The notes beneath the pieces are model-generated. The model saw nothing but the letters and a program-made list of their open reading frames with translations. It was not told where the DNA came from and made no database searches. Positions 30,275 through 43,198 of a stretch of 64,000 nucleotides of DNA are shown here, in pieces (the stretch's first letter is position 1; each line of letters opens with the position of its first letter). The DNA lies in NCBI GenBank assembly GCA_029204045.2, contig JAQNDB010000268.1, forward strand, positions 39,436-103,435. The letters are read 5' to 3'. The stretch is from Tillandsia leiboldiana (Eukaryota > Streptophyta > Magnoliopsida > Poales > Bromeliaceae). Both the position numbers and the translations under genes were made by a program.

Positions 30275-31628
30275 TGTTACGGAATTTAAGTTGGCGTATT
30301 TCGTGAATTCGGTTAAGTCTTGAAGATTGAAGGTAAAGAAGGTTGGATCATATAACTCAATCTCAAGAAAGAAGAATTCAAAAGGATCAGGTATGTTTAA
30401 CTTAATATCTTTGGTGATCCGAATACTTCTTATAGTGTAGAAACACTTGGATGAACTTGTTATTGCATAAATATCAAAAACTGGACATGGGACATGTTCA
30501 GGATCCGGATCAGACTTTGCAATCCGGATCCCGAAGGTTGTTCGTTCATACACCAGTTCAATCCGGATCGTAGCTTCCTTTGATCCGGATCCCGAACACT
30601 GGGTTTACCATTTTATTTGAACGATCCGGATCAGGCTTTGCAATCCGGATCCCGAACGTTGATGTTTGGTGAAACTGTATGAACGATCCGGATCAGGCAC
30701 TTCGATCCGGATCCCGAACCTTCATTTTTCTGGAAACTGTTTTTCTCGCTACTGCAATCCGGATCGCCGATCTCCGATCCGGATCGTCGTCATGTAAAAT
30801 TCCAGAAAAGGATAGTTTTTGATCCTTATCTTTTTCCAAGGGTTTCTAACCTATAAATAGACCCTATGATTCTTTTTCTAGGGCTAATCCAATAATCCAA
30901 AAAGAAGCCGCTAAGCCTAAAAGCCGTCATCTTTTATACGGCCTAAGATCCACATATAGAGAAGAAAGGAAATCATAGATTCTATCTTATGTTTCTTCAT
31001 CTATATTGATTGATTTGATTCTAGGTTTTCATACTCACATTTTGAGTAGAATCAAATCAATGAATACTTAGATGGTATTTCCGATCTATTTCTAATCTAA
31101 GTATTCGGCGGATCATCACCACCCAAAAAACAACGATTTACCCCAAATCGGCGCGTGGACTCGCGTGGCCTTGTGGATTCAAGGTGCTACCGCTCTCGTG
31201 GATTCGGAGCGAGGTACGTTCGTGGATTCGAAGCGCGCTACTGGGTGAAGACCGTGGATTCGATCGGACGTCGTGGACTCGACGTTGGACGCCGTGGATT
31301 CGGCGTTGGACGCAGATCGTGGATTCGAGAAGCGTCGTGGAGCGAGCGGAGAAGATCAACTAGGAGCGTATGGAAAAGGTTGAGTCGTCTATGAGTACGG
31401 TATATCACCTTGTACGTGTTTAATTCTAGTGGATTTCACAGTGTTATCGGTCCCGTGGTTTTTTACTCCAGTTTGGAGTTTTCCACGTAAAAATCTCTGC
31501 GTGTTATTTATTTTTCCGCATTGGATTTTATATCGCAAAGATTTTTGAGTGTTTATTGTTTACACCTATTCACCCCCCTCTAGGTGTTTTTTCCCCTATT
31601 TAGATCCTATTATACATATAACCCAACA
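30275..31628 (+). repeat. copia1 3' LTR
   Basis: 1354 bp, starting TGTTACGG and ending ACCCAACA. It differs from the 5' LTR at scattered single bases. Palindromes at 30501-30787, TATA box at 30852-30859. The GGTCA duplication follows at 31629. Confidence 0.95.
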
Positions 31629-32215
31629 GGTCAGACCGTGTTGGGTTCCGGTCATTTGGACAGTGGAGATACTGAGTTCGTGAGATTGAGCTCTATACCG
31701 GGTTGGTGTACCGGTTGTTGAGATTGATTTATACAGGCAAGTTTGGCCCTATCCAGGACTGGGTTCTACATTGACAGTTACCTTTCGTGATGCATACATA
31801 TGTAGTTATACATATTTGAGATTCATACAGTTGAGGATATCGTATAGCTCTGTAGTTGTCTTTCTATGAGTTATGCATACATACATATATACATATCTGA
31901 GATTCATACAGTTGAGGATACCATATAGCTCATTAGTTGTCTTTTTATGAGGTATGCATGTGTCTATTTGAGATCATACAGTTGAGGGCATTATTGATAC
32001 ACGAGGATAGCGTTACCTTTATTCATGCATATACTCTCTTTTATTCTGTTAGTATTGGGCATAGTAGAGTAGTTTCCTTTTCAGCTATTACTGTTATTCT
32101 TCTTACTATCACCTACTTTGCCCCTATGGTAGACTCGGTGGGTACGTCGGAGGTTCGATGATTTACCTACTGAGGACTGCTGTTAGTAGTTCTCACACCC
32201 GTTGTTGCTCCCCAG

Positions 32216-32271
32216 TGATCTCTTCTGGAGCAGCAATACAGGCAGAGCGCGGCAAGGGAGTCGCGGAATAG
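32216..32271 (+). other. Short conserved coding-like segment in U5 of LTR-D
   Basis: Follows TTGCTCCCCAG. The frame from 32218 encodes ISSGAAIQAERGKGVAE and TAG at 32269-32271. It is shorter than in LTR-A, but the length differs by a multiple of three and the ERGKGVA-stop end is kept. Confidence 0.45.
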
Positions 32272-32830
32272 ATAGAGCTCCACCCCGATGGTTCTGATAG
32301 AGGTCGCCCTATAGTTTATTTATTTCTTTCAGTTTTTATGTACCCCGACTACTGTATATTTGGTCTGGCTGGAGCCTGCTTTATGTATTATGTCAGTCCT
32401 CGAGTTGTATTCATATGGTGTTACATTTGTATATTTTGTGGGGTATACAGATTGTGTATGGGATATTGTAGTAGACTTGTATTATGATGATTTTGGAGTT
32501 GTATATTTTGGAGTTGATTCATGTAGCAGTGTTGGTGGAGTGATATTACTGATGTTTTCGAGTATTGTGGAATTTATGTATTTAGTTTCATTTCAAGTTG
32601 AGCTGTACCTCTATTATGGATTTGGATTGGTTGATCTTGGTTGGAAACTTGTTCATTGTTGGAGGATGTTTTGCATATGGCGGTGTTGTTGTGGTTAAGG
32701 TTTTGGAGTTTTGGTGTTGGTTGTGTGTTGTTTATAGTAGTCTATGTTCATTTCTCGCTCTGTGCCACTTTCTGTGGCTATACATGCTCTTGTACACTAC
32801 ACTTGGTTGCTTGAGTTGTTGTGTCGCTTC

Positions 32831-32899
32831 GTATATGCGGGAAATACTGCATATACGGCGGATCTGTATGTCGCACTCGAGTTCTGGTTTACATTCGGG
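32831..32899 (+). other. Two consecutive hairpins at the end of U5 (LTR-D)
   Basis: Hairpin 1 pairs GTATATGC (32831-32838) with GCATATAC (32849-32856). Hairpin 2 pairs CTCGAGT (32876-32882) with ATTCGGG (32893-32899), including two G-U pairs. Confidence 0.55.
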
Positions 32900-32907
32900 G
32901 CATGACA

Positions 32908-34311
32908 TCAATTCCATGATTTTCAAAAATTCCTATTATATGCCCTAAAACCGAATTTTCAGAAAACGAAGCCCAAAAATCCGTTAATCGGGAGAATACC
33001 TAGCATATAATCAAAACTACTGTTCCCAGAGTTCTTATTTCAAAAGAAGTTTGATCAAAAACCATCCACAAACGAAAAAGATGCAAGAAATTCATCACAT
33101 TTTGAGGAAAAATAAGAAAAGCTGTGAAAAAAATGAGATTTTGATCAAGAAAACATACTTAGAATTGAAGAAAATGAGTTTAGAGGGCTCCAAGATCCTT
33201 GCTTTTTAGAGAGAGAAAGTTTGGAAGCTTAGAAACGAAAACTTGTGATGAAAATAAAATCAAAAACCCCTTCGTTTCATATAAACCCTAGCCGTGATCC
33301 GGATCGGATCGAGATTTCAATCCGGATCGGCTACCCGCAGGAAATACCTGCGTTCGGGATCCGGATCGGCTTGTCCAATCCGGATCGGCTCCAACCTTTT
33401 TCTTCAGAAAAAAAAAGAAAAATTCTAGAAAATCCAGAAAAAGATTGTAAGCACTTTTGTGTATCAACTTTAACCAAAAATTATCATTTCATATCAAAAG
33501 AAATAGATTATACTGAATCTATCAATAATAGCCAATTAATGAAATGAAAATTTATAAAAATTAAATCCCTTAAAGTTGAACAACTTCAATCACATCTATC
33601 ATGATCTTATGAGTAATGCCTTTATCAAATCATCAATTTGGTAAAGAAAATGAAATACAAAGATCAATAGATGTTTGAAATCCCCACCTTATATCTAGTC
33701 AAATTATAGTAAGGAGTGGCTCTTTGAGCATCTTTCAATAAAATCCCCACCTTATACCAACCTTGGAATTTGATAGAGTCAAGTATTCCAAAAAGCATTT
33801 TACGTAATCAACTTGAACAACCATGCTTGGTATACATGTGGTAGCTGCACACAGTACTCGGACGACCGAGGTGGTAGCTCTTTCCTCCATGTGGTGGTAG
33901 TTTTCACACTCCTCATTGGGATGTAACTCTTTCCACATCTTTTGAGCATAACACTTTTTCTTTGACTCCCCCTCAATTGGCTATCAATTATTTAAGATAT
34001 AAAGTATTCAACCAAATATTGATCTCGATTTCATACTCGACTAAATAGTCAAATAAGATAAAAACTATACCAAGAGATCATCGAGAGAGAAATTGACTTC
34101 GAGCAAAACAAAGATGATTTAATTCGCATAAATGATCATTGCATCAAATGAATTATTATGATATCCAAAACATAATAAATTTCTAAATAAACGAAAAGAT
34201 GCTACTAAAGTCAATAAGACATATGCTCAATTAATGTTCTATGTCTAAGCATAGATAATGAACAAAAACACAAAAACAAAACCTAACCTAAACAAGAGTT
34301 TCAAAAAGAGG
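32908..34311 (-). other. copia2 post-pol region (palindromes, hairpin block, splice donor)
   Basis: Read on the minus strand, it contains a GAGGGGGAG tract (about 33968-33976), the conserved hairpin block (33826-33940), four ATCCGGATC palindromes (33296-33390), a TATA-like TTTATATGAA (about 33277-33286) and a GTATGT donor (about 33153-33158). It ends within the predicted intron. No coding sequence was seen. Confidence 0.65.
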
Positions 34312-37300
34312 TTATTTCAAGGAAAGCATTCCAATTGCTTTACGCAAATGAATAAAATGTTTTTGATCCAAAGGTTTTGTTAAAATGTCAGCTAATTGAT
34401 CTTCAGTTGAAATGTAGGAAATTTGAAGAGTATTTGATTCAACTAGCTCTCTAAGAAAATGATATCTAAGTTCAATGTGTTTTGTTCTTGAGTGCAACAC
34501 AGGGTTTTTTGAAATGTTTATAGCACTAGTGTTGTCACATAAAACAGTTACCGAAGTTGCTGAAATCCGGAAGTCGCTCAACACGCTTTTCATCCAAATG
34601 AGTTGAGTTGAACAACTACCCGCTGAGATATATTCCGCTTCGGCAGTCGAGAGTGCAATGCAGTTTTTCTTTTTACTATGCCATGCAACATGGCAATGGC
34701 CAAGATAGAAACATGCACCACTCGTACTTTTCCGATCATCCACAGATCCTGCCCAATCGGCATCTGAATATCCAACAATATCTAGATTTGTTCCCATAGG
34801 ATACCAAATTCCGAAATTAATGGTTCCTTTGATGTACCGGATGATCCTTTTCACCGCTTTCAGGTGAACCTCCTTTGGTGCTGACTGATATCTCGCGCAA
34901 ATCCCAACACTAAAGGATATATCCGGGTGACTAGCTGTGAGGTAAAGTAGACTTCCAATCATGCTGCGATAAAGTTTCTCGTCTACATTCTCACTAAGAT
35001 ATTCACTTCCTAATCCCTTATTGCTAGTTCCCATAGGAGTCGGAAAATCTTTAGAATTTTCTAATCCGAATTTCTTTACCAACTCCTTTGCATACTTGGA
35101 TTGACACAGATGGATGCCTTCATCATTTTGTTTCACTTGCAATCCAAGAAAGTATGTCAGTTCGCCCATCATTGACATCTCAAATTCGTTTTCCATGGTT
35201 TCAGCGAATTTAGAAGCATCATTATCCTTTGTTGCTCCAAATACAATGTCATCGACATAGATTTGTGCAACAATGAAGTTATTTTGATAATGCTTCACAA
35301 AGAGAGTCCTGTCCGCTCCCCCTCGAGTATAGCCCTTCTCCAAAAGGTGCTTTGTCAATCTTTCGTACCACGCTCGCGGTGGTTGTTTTAAACCGTAAAG
35401 AGCCTTTTTCAGACGAAAAACATGGTTAGGTAGTTTACAGTCTACAAAACCTTTCGGTTGAGCCACATAAACTTCCTCATTTAAAAACCCATTTAAAAAC
35501 GCGCTCTTAACGTCCATTTGAAAGAGTTTTATTTTAAAGTGACAAGCAATAGAGAATAAGATACGAATGGACTCGAGTCTAGCTACAGGGGCGAAAGTTT
35601 CATCAAAGTCTATACCTTCTATTTGAGAGTAGCCTTGAGCAACTAAACGTGCTTTGTTCCTGATGATGGTACCATCCTCATTTTTCTTGTTCTTGAAAAT
35701 CCATTTAGTACCAATCACATTGTGTTGCTTCGGAGGCGTCGTTAATTCCCAGACTTTGTTGCGTTCAAACTGATGGAGCTCTTCCTGCATTGCTTCAATC
35801 CAGTAGTCATCCTGAAGAGCTTCATCAACGTTCTTTGGTTCGATTAAGGAAACGTAACAAGCGAATCCACAAACCAACTGTCTCCGAGTCCTGACTCCTT
35901 CTTGTGGGTCTCCAATAATATTAGATTCCGGATGATCCTTGGAGATGCGTAACGTTTGAGGTAACGGAGTACTCGGAGGTACATGAGATGATTCCTGCAC
36001 ATCAGATAAACTTGAAGAACCATTAGATGGATCATCATTATCGGAAGAATTGTTATGAGAAGATGCATTTGCAGGAGTATCACCATCAAGAGAGATATCA
36101 GGGGTAGATTTATTAGATGCAAAGTGGAAAGCTTCATCTACTTTAACATTTATAGATTCTACTATCGTTTTAGATACCAAGTTAAATACCCGATATGCTC
36201 TACTATTTGTAGAATAACCCAAGAAAATCCCTTCGTCACTTCGAGAGTCAAATTTTCCAAGATTTTCGCGGTCACGTAAAATGTAACACCGACTCCCAAA
36301 GATACGAAAATATTTGATATCCGGTTTTCTACAAAACCATAGTACATATGGTGTATTTAAAGTTCCTGGGCGCAAATAAACTCGGTTAATAACATAGACT
36401 GCAATGTTCACAGCTTCAGCCCAAAAATATAACGGTAAATTCCGGCTATGAAGCATAACACGTGCCATCTCTTGAACAACCCTGTTTTTGCGCTCGACTA
36501 CACCATTCTGTTGAGGTGTATAGGGTGCTGAGAATTCATGTTTAATGCCGCTGGAAGTGCAAAAATTAATGAATTTAGAATTTATGAATTCTCCACCTCT
36601 ATCACTTCTAACACGAATGATCTTTTCATTCTTTTCAATCATAATACGATGGCAAATCTCTTGAAAAGAATCAAAAGTATCAGCTTTCTCTTTCAAAAAT
36701 GCTACCCATGAGTATCTAGAGAAATCATCAACCAATGAGAAAATATACCATTTACCTCCCAAAGATGGTTGACGTGTTGGCCCCATTAAATCTATGTGCA
36801 ATAGTTCCAAAGGCCGTTTAGTACCAACGTGGTTCAAGCTCTTGTGTGCAGTCCTGGATTGTTTTCCCTTTTGGCAACCACCACACACAATGTTTAGTTT
36901 AAGTGAAAGTTTTGGAACCCCCTTGACCACGTCTTTGTTTGAAATTCTAGCAAGTTCCTTAAAGTTTATGTGACCTAGCCTTTCATGCCAAAGTGTTTCA
37001 TTATACAAAGAGGCTAAGTTACAATTTTCAGAAATTTTATTAGGAACAACATAATAATTGTTTTCAGATCTAACCCCCTTTAAAAAGAAAACATGGTCCT
37101 TATCAGTTACAACACATTCAATAGATGAAAAATTAACTGAAAAACTATTGTCACAAAGTTGACTGATACTTATGAGGTTAGTCTTAAGGCCTTCAACAAA
37201 TAACACATTATTCAGTACCGGGCCATCCGGAATAGCTACAGTTCCTTTTCCAACAATTTTGGAAGACTGACAGTCTCCGAAAACTACAAGTCCTCCGGAG

Positions 37301-37686
37301 ATTTTCTCAAAATTTTGAAAGCAGTTTTTGTCACCGGTCATATGACGGGAACATCCGCTATCCAGGTACCAAGACGAATTATCATATGCATGCAAGGAAA
37401 TATTAACAACAAGACAAGGAAAAATTTCACCTTTGCGTACCCAAACCTTTCGAGTTTTGGAGTACGTCGGAAATGATTGTGAAGTTGATACCTTTGGTGA
37501 AAGTGTCTTGATTGATCCATCGCTTTTCCTTGGCGTCGTCGTCTTGTTTGATGTACTACCAATGTTCTTTTCTTTTGAAAGGTCCTTCTTTGATTTGTGG
37601 GAAATGAACTCATTGGTAGTAGTTGCAAGATGTACTTGATTTGATCTTTTTGCTCTATTCTTGCAATTTCTCCTTATGTGCCCTGC
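34312..37686 (-). pseudogene. pol: pol of copia2 (protease, integrase, RT, RNase H)
   Basis: Open on the minus strand from the stop codon in gag (37687-37689) to 34312, in the same frame as gag. The protease motif [11 protein letters not shown] has its Asp at about 37362. The pre-integrase zinc region follows (HERLGH and CGGCQKGK), then the integrase core (DLMGP near 36790, SDRGGEF near 36590, VVERKNR near 36490), RT (YVDD near 35257) and RNase H (YSDADW near 34765). The frame is uninterrupted over this stretch of more than 1100 codons. It is called a pseudogene only because the upstream gag has two stops and this part has no start of its own. Confidence 0.9.
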
Positions 37687-39438
37687 TTAACCACAACGAA
37701 AACATACCTTAGTGCTTGACAATCCCGAGGAGGGTGAAGTAGGCTTATTGTCGTTGCTTGTCGTTAGTTCCGGTGTCGGAGGAAGAGATACCGACTGGGG
37801 CACAAAGACTGTCCCTCTCGTACTAGGAATGTCTCCAGTTTGAGTGTATCCGAGGCCGAACCGATTTGCTTGACCGAGACCAAGAATCCTATCCAACTTA
37901 CTCCTTCCAGAAGAAAATTGCTTTAAATCATCTTTGAGTTGGAAAATGGTCTCTGTCATTTCCAATTTTTCCTGTTGAGCCTCGCCGTAGAGCTTCAAGA
38001 AGTAATTCGCTTTGTTCACCATATTTACATAATTCTTCTCGAATTGCTCATTGGACTCTTGAAGGGAAACATTTACTTTAATCAGATTATCCCTTTCCAC
38101 TTCAAGAGCGTTTGAGAGAGAAGATGCCCTTTTTGCTTCTTCTTCGAGATCCTGCAATCTCCCTCTCAAACTCTTATTTTGCTTTGCCAGTTTCTTTGAA
38201 TCCCTCAAAAGCTTATGGTAGGCAAGAGCAAAGTCTTCACCTTCAGAATTATCCGATTCATCGTCCGTTGCATTCTTTTCAACATGGGAGGAGTTGGACA
38301 ATGACTCGGATGTACTTGCCATTAAGCACATGAAGGGTGAAGATGTGGACGCGTGGAACGCCGTTGCGTTATTTTCTTCATCACTTGAAGACGACTCATT
38401 TGACGATGAGGTGTCATCCCAAGTGACGGCTTGCATCGCTTTTTTCTTTGACGGATTCTTATTTGGACATTCCGTTGCAATGTGGCCGTAGCCTCGACAT
38501 TTGAAGCATTGTACTTGTCCCTCTGAACTTTTCTTATCTTTTGAAAAATTCTCTTGCTTTCTTGACTTGTAACTTGAAGAACCCTTGCCTTTCTTCGACT
38601 TTCCGAAGGATGGAGTTTTGCTTGAATTACCCCTTCGAAAATTTCGGCGAAACTTCCTTGTCAATAGAGCGAGCTGCTTCTCAAAGTCCTCCATAGATAG
38701 GTTCTCGTCATCGTCTGAGGAGGATGAATCCGCGTCTTCTTCTTTTGTTGTTTTCAAAGCATAACCTGAAAACTTAGAAGAGGATGCCTTTCCCGAAGAA
38801 TAGTTAGTAGGAAATGTCATTTCATATGTTTGTAAAGAACCAACTAATTCTTCTACACGGATTTCGTCCGGGTGTTTAATAGTTTCAATGGCCGTAACCT
38901 TGGATCGAAATCTTTCAGGAAGAGTTCTTAAAATCTTTCATACAATTTTAAATTCTGGAATTTTCTCTCCCAAGTTAGCACATGAATTCACGATATCTTG
39001 CAATCGTGTATAATAATCTGTGAACGATTCATTTTCTGCCATGAAAATAGAGTCAAACTTGCTCGTAAGCATTTGCAGTTTCTGAATCTTCACAAGGTTA
39101 GTTCCCTCATGTGTAACTTGAAGAACATCCCAGATTTCTTTTGCAGTCTCACATGCCGACACGCGAGAGAACTCTGTTTGCGACAAAGCATTAAATAAAG
39201 CGTTAATCCCTTTGCCATTGTAAGAGGATAAATCAATCTCTTCCTTGGTCCATTTCGACCTAGGTTTGATGGTGCGAACATCAGCAAGAATTTCAGTTGG
39301 ATTAGACCATCCTAATTCAATTGATTGCCACACCCGTTCGTCGATGGAAATTAAAAAGGCTTTCATCCGTACTTTCCAGTAGGCATAATTTGTTCCATCG
39401 AAGAACGGGGGTCTGTTGATGTTTCCACCTTCAACCAT
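37687..39438 (-). pseudogene. gag: gag of copia2, two stop codons
   Basis: Starts at 39438 ([15 protein letters not shown]). The frame matches copia1 gag but has a TGA at 38938-38940 (where copia1 has an Arg codon after EFKIV) and a TAA at 37687-37689 inside the second zinc knuckle (CFRCG-stop). The first knuckle [14 protein letters not shown] and the coiled coil are intact. It is otherwise in frame with pol. Confidence 0.9.
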
Positions 39439-39457
39439 TGTTTACAACCCTATTCCC

Positions 39458-39469
39458 TCTCTGATACCA
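39458..39469 (-). other. Primer-binding site of copia2
   Basis: Minus strand TGGTATCAGAGA, two bases from the 5' LTR and one base off the initiator tRNA-Met complement. Confidence 0.8.
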
Positions 39470-39471
39470 CT

Positions 39472-40716
39472 TGTTGGGTTATATATAATTGAATCTAAAT
39501 AGGGGAAAAAACACCTAGAGGGGGGTGAATAGGTGTAAACGTTAAACACTCAGAAAATCATTGCGCAATAAAACCCAATGCGGAAATAAAAATAAACACG
39601 CAAGATTTTTACGTGGAAAAACTCCAAACCGGAGTAAAAAACCACGGGACCGATCACACGGTGAAATCCACTAGAATTAAACACGTACAATGTGATATAC
39701 CGTACTCACAGATGACTCAACCTTTTCCATACGCTCCTAGTAGATCTTCTCTGCTCGCTCCCCAACGCTTCTCGAATCCACGATCAGCGCCCAACGCCGA
39801 ATCCACGACGTCCGACCGAATCCACGGTCTTCACCCAGTAGCACGCTTCGAATCCACGAACGTACCTCGCTCCGAATCCACGAGAGCGGTTGCACCTTGA
39901 ATCCACAAGGCCACGTGAGTCCACGCGCCGATTTTGGGAAAATCGTTATTTTTGGGTGGTGATGATCCGCCGAATACTTAGATTAGAAATAGATCGGAAA
40001 TACCATCTAAGTATTCATTAATTTGATTCTACTCAAAATCTGAGTTTGGAAAACCTAGAATCAAATTAATAATATAGATGAAGAAACATAGAATTAAATC
40101 TAGTATTTCCTTTCTTCTCTATATGTGGATTTTTCTATTTTGGTCGTATTTTTCGCTTTTTGCGTCGTACCCTAAAAGATGAATTAAAGGGTCTATTTAT
40201 AGGTTAGAAACCGTTGGAAGAAGATAAGAATCAAAAACTAACCTTTTCTGGGATTTTTCAGGACGACGATCCGGATCGGATTTCGGCGATCCGGATTACA
40301 GTAACGAGACAGATAGTTTCCTGAAAAACAAAGGTTCGGGATCCGGATCGAAGTGCCTGATCCGGATCGTTCATACAATTCAGCAAAAACCCATGTTCGG
40401 GATCCAGATCAGAAAGGGCTTGGATCCGGATTGAATTTGCGTATGAACTAACACCCTTCGGGATCCAGATTGGAATGTCTGATCCGGATCCTGAACATGT
40501 CCCATGTCCAGTTTTTGATTTTTATGCAATTAAAAATTTATCCAAGTGTTTCTACACTATAAGAAGTATTCGGATCACCAAAAATAATTAGTTAAACATA
40601 CCTGATCCTTTTGAATTCTTCTTTCTTGAGATTGAGTTACATGATCCAAACTTCTTCATCTTAAATCTTCAAGACTTAAGACTTTCACGAAATGCGCCAA
40701 AACAAATTCCTTAACA
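39472..40716 (-). repeat. copia2 5' LTR
   Basis: 1245 bp, starting TGTTAAGG and ending ACCCAACA on the minus strand. It is shorter and more diverged than the copia1 and copia3 LTRs but keeps the ATCCGGATC cluster (about 40265-40500), a TATAAATAGACCC-type box (about 40188-40205) and CGTGGATTCG units (39770-39925). The flanking 40717-40721 (ACGCG) would be its target duplication; the other copy is outside the window. Confidence 0.88.
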
Positions 40717-41840
40717 ACGCGCGGCGTTTTTCGTCGACGATTGGGTTTCTTTCGCCCTTGTGAGTGCTGTTTTTGGCCGCGTGTTATTTGATCCCGATTT
40801 ATCTCCCTCTCTCGCAGTTGTGGCATAGTGTTGGCTTTCTACGTGACCGGTGGTGCGCATTTTTGCCGCGTGGAGCTGTTGGATCGCATCGGGACCTTCT
40901 TTTGGCGCGCGGTGTTGCAGATTGATTTCAGGTGGGTTGGTTTCCTCCAGAAAAATTACGGAATGCCCTTATTGCTTCCGAATGCAAAGGTATCGTGTCC
41001 TTTTTGCTATCTTTCTTTTAATTGAATAACTGCTGGACAGTCGTGGTAAGTCGTGGGAATCCCGGGCCACTTTTATATTTACGCAAAGCCCTTTTCTTCA
41101 GGAATTGACCCTTAATTTATGTTTTCTTTAGTATGTGCTACATCGGGGCTTGCCGAGGGTACGGGATTTTTGCGGGGTTTTATCAGGTATTAGTCGAGGG
41201 TTGTTGTTCCGACTTGGACATGAGTGTTAGTAGCGTCACTGGAGTGTACGAGTTTTCCGATCAGGTCGATCGTGGGAGTTAGCCTGCATGTACTTTTTGA
41301 TGAGACACGTCCTATACTCGATGGGTATTCGCTCCGGATGCATAGTTGTATTTTGTTTTCCCCTGGCCGAGTTACCAGGAGGATACTTTCCACTGGCCGA
41401 GCTACCAGATGGATACATTGCCCCTGGCCGAGTTACCAGGTGGGCACATGCCCTGGCCGAGTTACCAGGAGGACACTTTTCCCCTGGCCGAGTTACCAGG
41501 AGGATACTTTTCCCTGGCCGAGCTACCAGATGGATACATTGCCCCTGGCCGAGTTACCAGGTGGGCACATGCCCTGGCCGAGTTACCAGGTGGGTACCTA
41601 CCCCTGGCCGAGTTACTAGGTGGTTACTTTAGTGAGATTGAGATGGACTGACAGGACGCCTCATGTAAATCCCGTCCTCCTTTGGATGTGTGGTAATGGG
41701 CAGGTGCGTTCCTAGTCGACGAGCGTAGGCTTGACTGGACCCTATGGGGCAGTCATTGGGACTGGGTGACATGAGCGGGTGGTTGTAGTGTACGTTCTTG
41801 GATGTTGTTTCCTTCGAGCATTGCATTGAGACATATAGGG
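40717..41840 (+). repeat. LTR-E, fragment 1 (chromovirus LTR between copia2 and copia3)
   Basis: Chromovirus LTR sequence recognised by a segment (41700-41840) matching LTR-A 4190-4310 (AGGCTTGACTGGACCCTATG, GGCAGTCA). Its start lies beyond copia2. It contains the 30-bp tandem array at 41360-41630. No gene was found. Confidence 0.8.
41360..41630 (+). repeat. 30-bp tandem repeat (nine units) in LTR-E
   Basis: Nine units of 29-31 bp with core CTGGCCGAGTTACCAGG. Variants end GGATACTTT, GGATACATTG or GGCACATG and recur in the same order, suggesting a roughly 120-bp higher-order duplication. It gives long but meaningless open frames (AELPGG-like). Confidence 0.92.
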
Positions 41841-43198
41841 TGTTGGGTTATATGTAATAAGGATCTAAATAGGGGAAAAAAACACCTAGAGGGGGGTGAA
41901 TAGGTGTAAACGTATAAACACTCAAAAATCATTGCGATAAAAACCCAATGCGAAAATAAAAATAATACGCAAGATTTTTACGTGGAAAACTCCATCACCG
42001 GAGTAAAAAACCACGGGACCGATAACACGGCAGAAATCCACTAGAATTAAAACACGTACAAGGTGATTTACCGTACACACTTACGACTCAACCTTTTCCA
42101 TACGCTCCTAGAGGATCTTCTCCGCTCGCTCCACGATGCTTCTCGAATCCACGATCTGCGCCCAACGCCGAATCCACGGCGTACAACGTCGAATCCACGA
42201 CGTCCGACCGAATCCACGGTCTTCACCCAATAGCACCCTTCGAATCCACGAACGTGCCTCGCTCCGAATCCACGAGAGCGGTTGAACCTTGAATCCACAA
42301 GGACACGCGAATCCACGCGCCGATTTTTGGGGTAAATCGTTGTTTTTGGTGGTGATGATCCGCCGAATACTTAGATCAAAGATAGATCGGAAATACCATC
42401 TAAGTATTCATTAGTTTGATTCAACTCAAGATGTGAGTATGAAAACCTAGAATCAAACTAATCAATATAGATGAAGAAACATAGAGTATTCTCTAATGAT
42501 TTCCTTTCTTCTCTATATGTGGATCTAGAGCCGTATAAGATGATATATGAAAATGACGGCTATTTAGATTTTCGGCCTCTTTTTGGATTAACCCTAGAAA
42601 AAGAGTCATAGGGTCTATTTATAGGTTAGAAACCCTAGGAAGGAGATAAGAATAAAAAACCTAACATTTCTGGAGATTTTACGGACGGCGATCCGGATCG
42701 GATTAGCTGTGATCCGGATCGTCGTAACGAGTCAGGCAAATCCAGAAAAACGAAGGTTCGGGATCCGGATCGAAGTGCTTGATCCGGATCGTTCATATAG
42801 TTCACCAAACATCAACGTTCGGGATCCGGATTGCGAAGCCTGATCCGGATCGTCCAAGGAAGATGGTAAACTCAGTGTTCGGGATCCGGATCAAGAGGGG
42901 CTACGATCCGGATTGAACTGGTGTATGAACGAACCACCTTCGGGATCCGGATCGAACAACCTGATCCGGATCCTGAACATGTCCCAAGTCCAGTTTTTGA
43001 TTTTTATGCAATGAAAGATTCTTCCAAGTGTTTCTACACTACAAGAAGATTCGGATCACACAAAATCTTTAGTTAAACATACCTGATCCTTTTGAATTCT
43101 TCTTTCTTGATATTGAGTTAAATGATCCAACTTTCTTCACCTTCAATCTTCAAGACTTGAGACTTTCACGAAACTACGCCAACTCAAATTCCGTAACA
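41841..43198 (-). repeat. copia3 3' LTR
   Basis: Bounded by TGTTGGG and CCGTAACA on the plus strand. The ATCCGGATC cluster is at about 42685-42972 and the CGTGGATTCG units at about 42140-42320. The polypurine tract AAAGGGGGAGAT (minus strand) adjoins it at 43199-43212. Confidence 0.93.

Larger units (their letters stand above)
20568..31628 (+). mobile_element. copia1: Sirevirus-type Ty1/Copia retrotransposon with a third ORF
   Basis: LTRs of 1353 and 1354 bp enclose gag, pol and an additional ORF. The TSD GGTCA is intact (20563-20567 and 31629-31633). Sirevirus-like features are the long Gag with two zinc knuckles and a coiled coil, several GGGGGAG polypurine tracts after pol, palindrome-rich LTRs and a downstream ORF with an N-terminal membrane segment. 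The protease region is deleted at the gag/pol junction and pol carries a one-base insertion near 25462, so it could move only with help. Confidence 0.93.
31629..32907 (+). repeat. LTR-D, fragment 3 (3' end of LTR-D)
   Basis: Continues LTR-D after copia1 to its terminus at 32907 (GGGGCATGACA). It holds about 2.4 copies of a 71-81-bp repeat (31795-31990, GATTCATACAGTTGAGG core), a U5 stem (GAGGACTGCT with AGTAGTTCTC), the coding-like segment (32216-32271) and terminal hairpins (32831-32899). No PBS follows, so it is a solo or 3' LTR. The next base belongs to copia2, so LTR-D apparently inserted into copia2. Confidence 0.85.
32908..40716 (-). mobile_element. copia2: Sirevirus-type Copia element, 3' end not in the window
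   Basis: On the minus strand it has a 5' LTR (39472-40716), gag, protease-bearing pol and part of the post-pol region. Sequence stops exactly at the end of LTR-D (32907), inside what is the third-ORF intron in copia1 and copia3. The third ORF and 3' LTR should therefore lie upstream of the window, beyond the start of LTR-D. It is the only Copia copy here that keeps the protease. Confidence 0.88.

Noticed and set aside
41360..41630. CRISPR-like array
   Set aside because: The units are contiguous tandem repeats without unique spacers, in a plant LTR.
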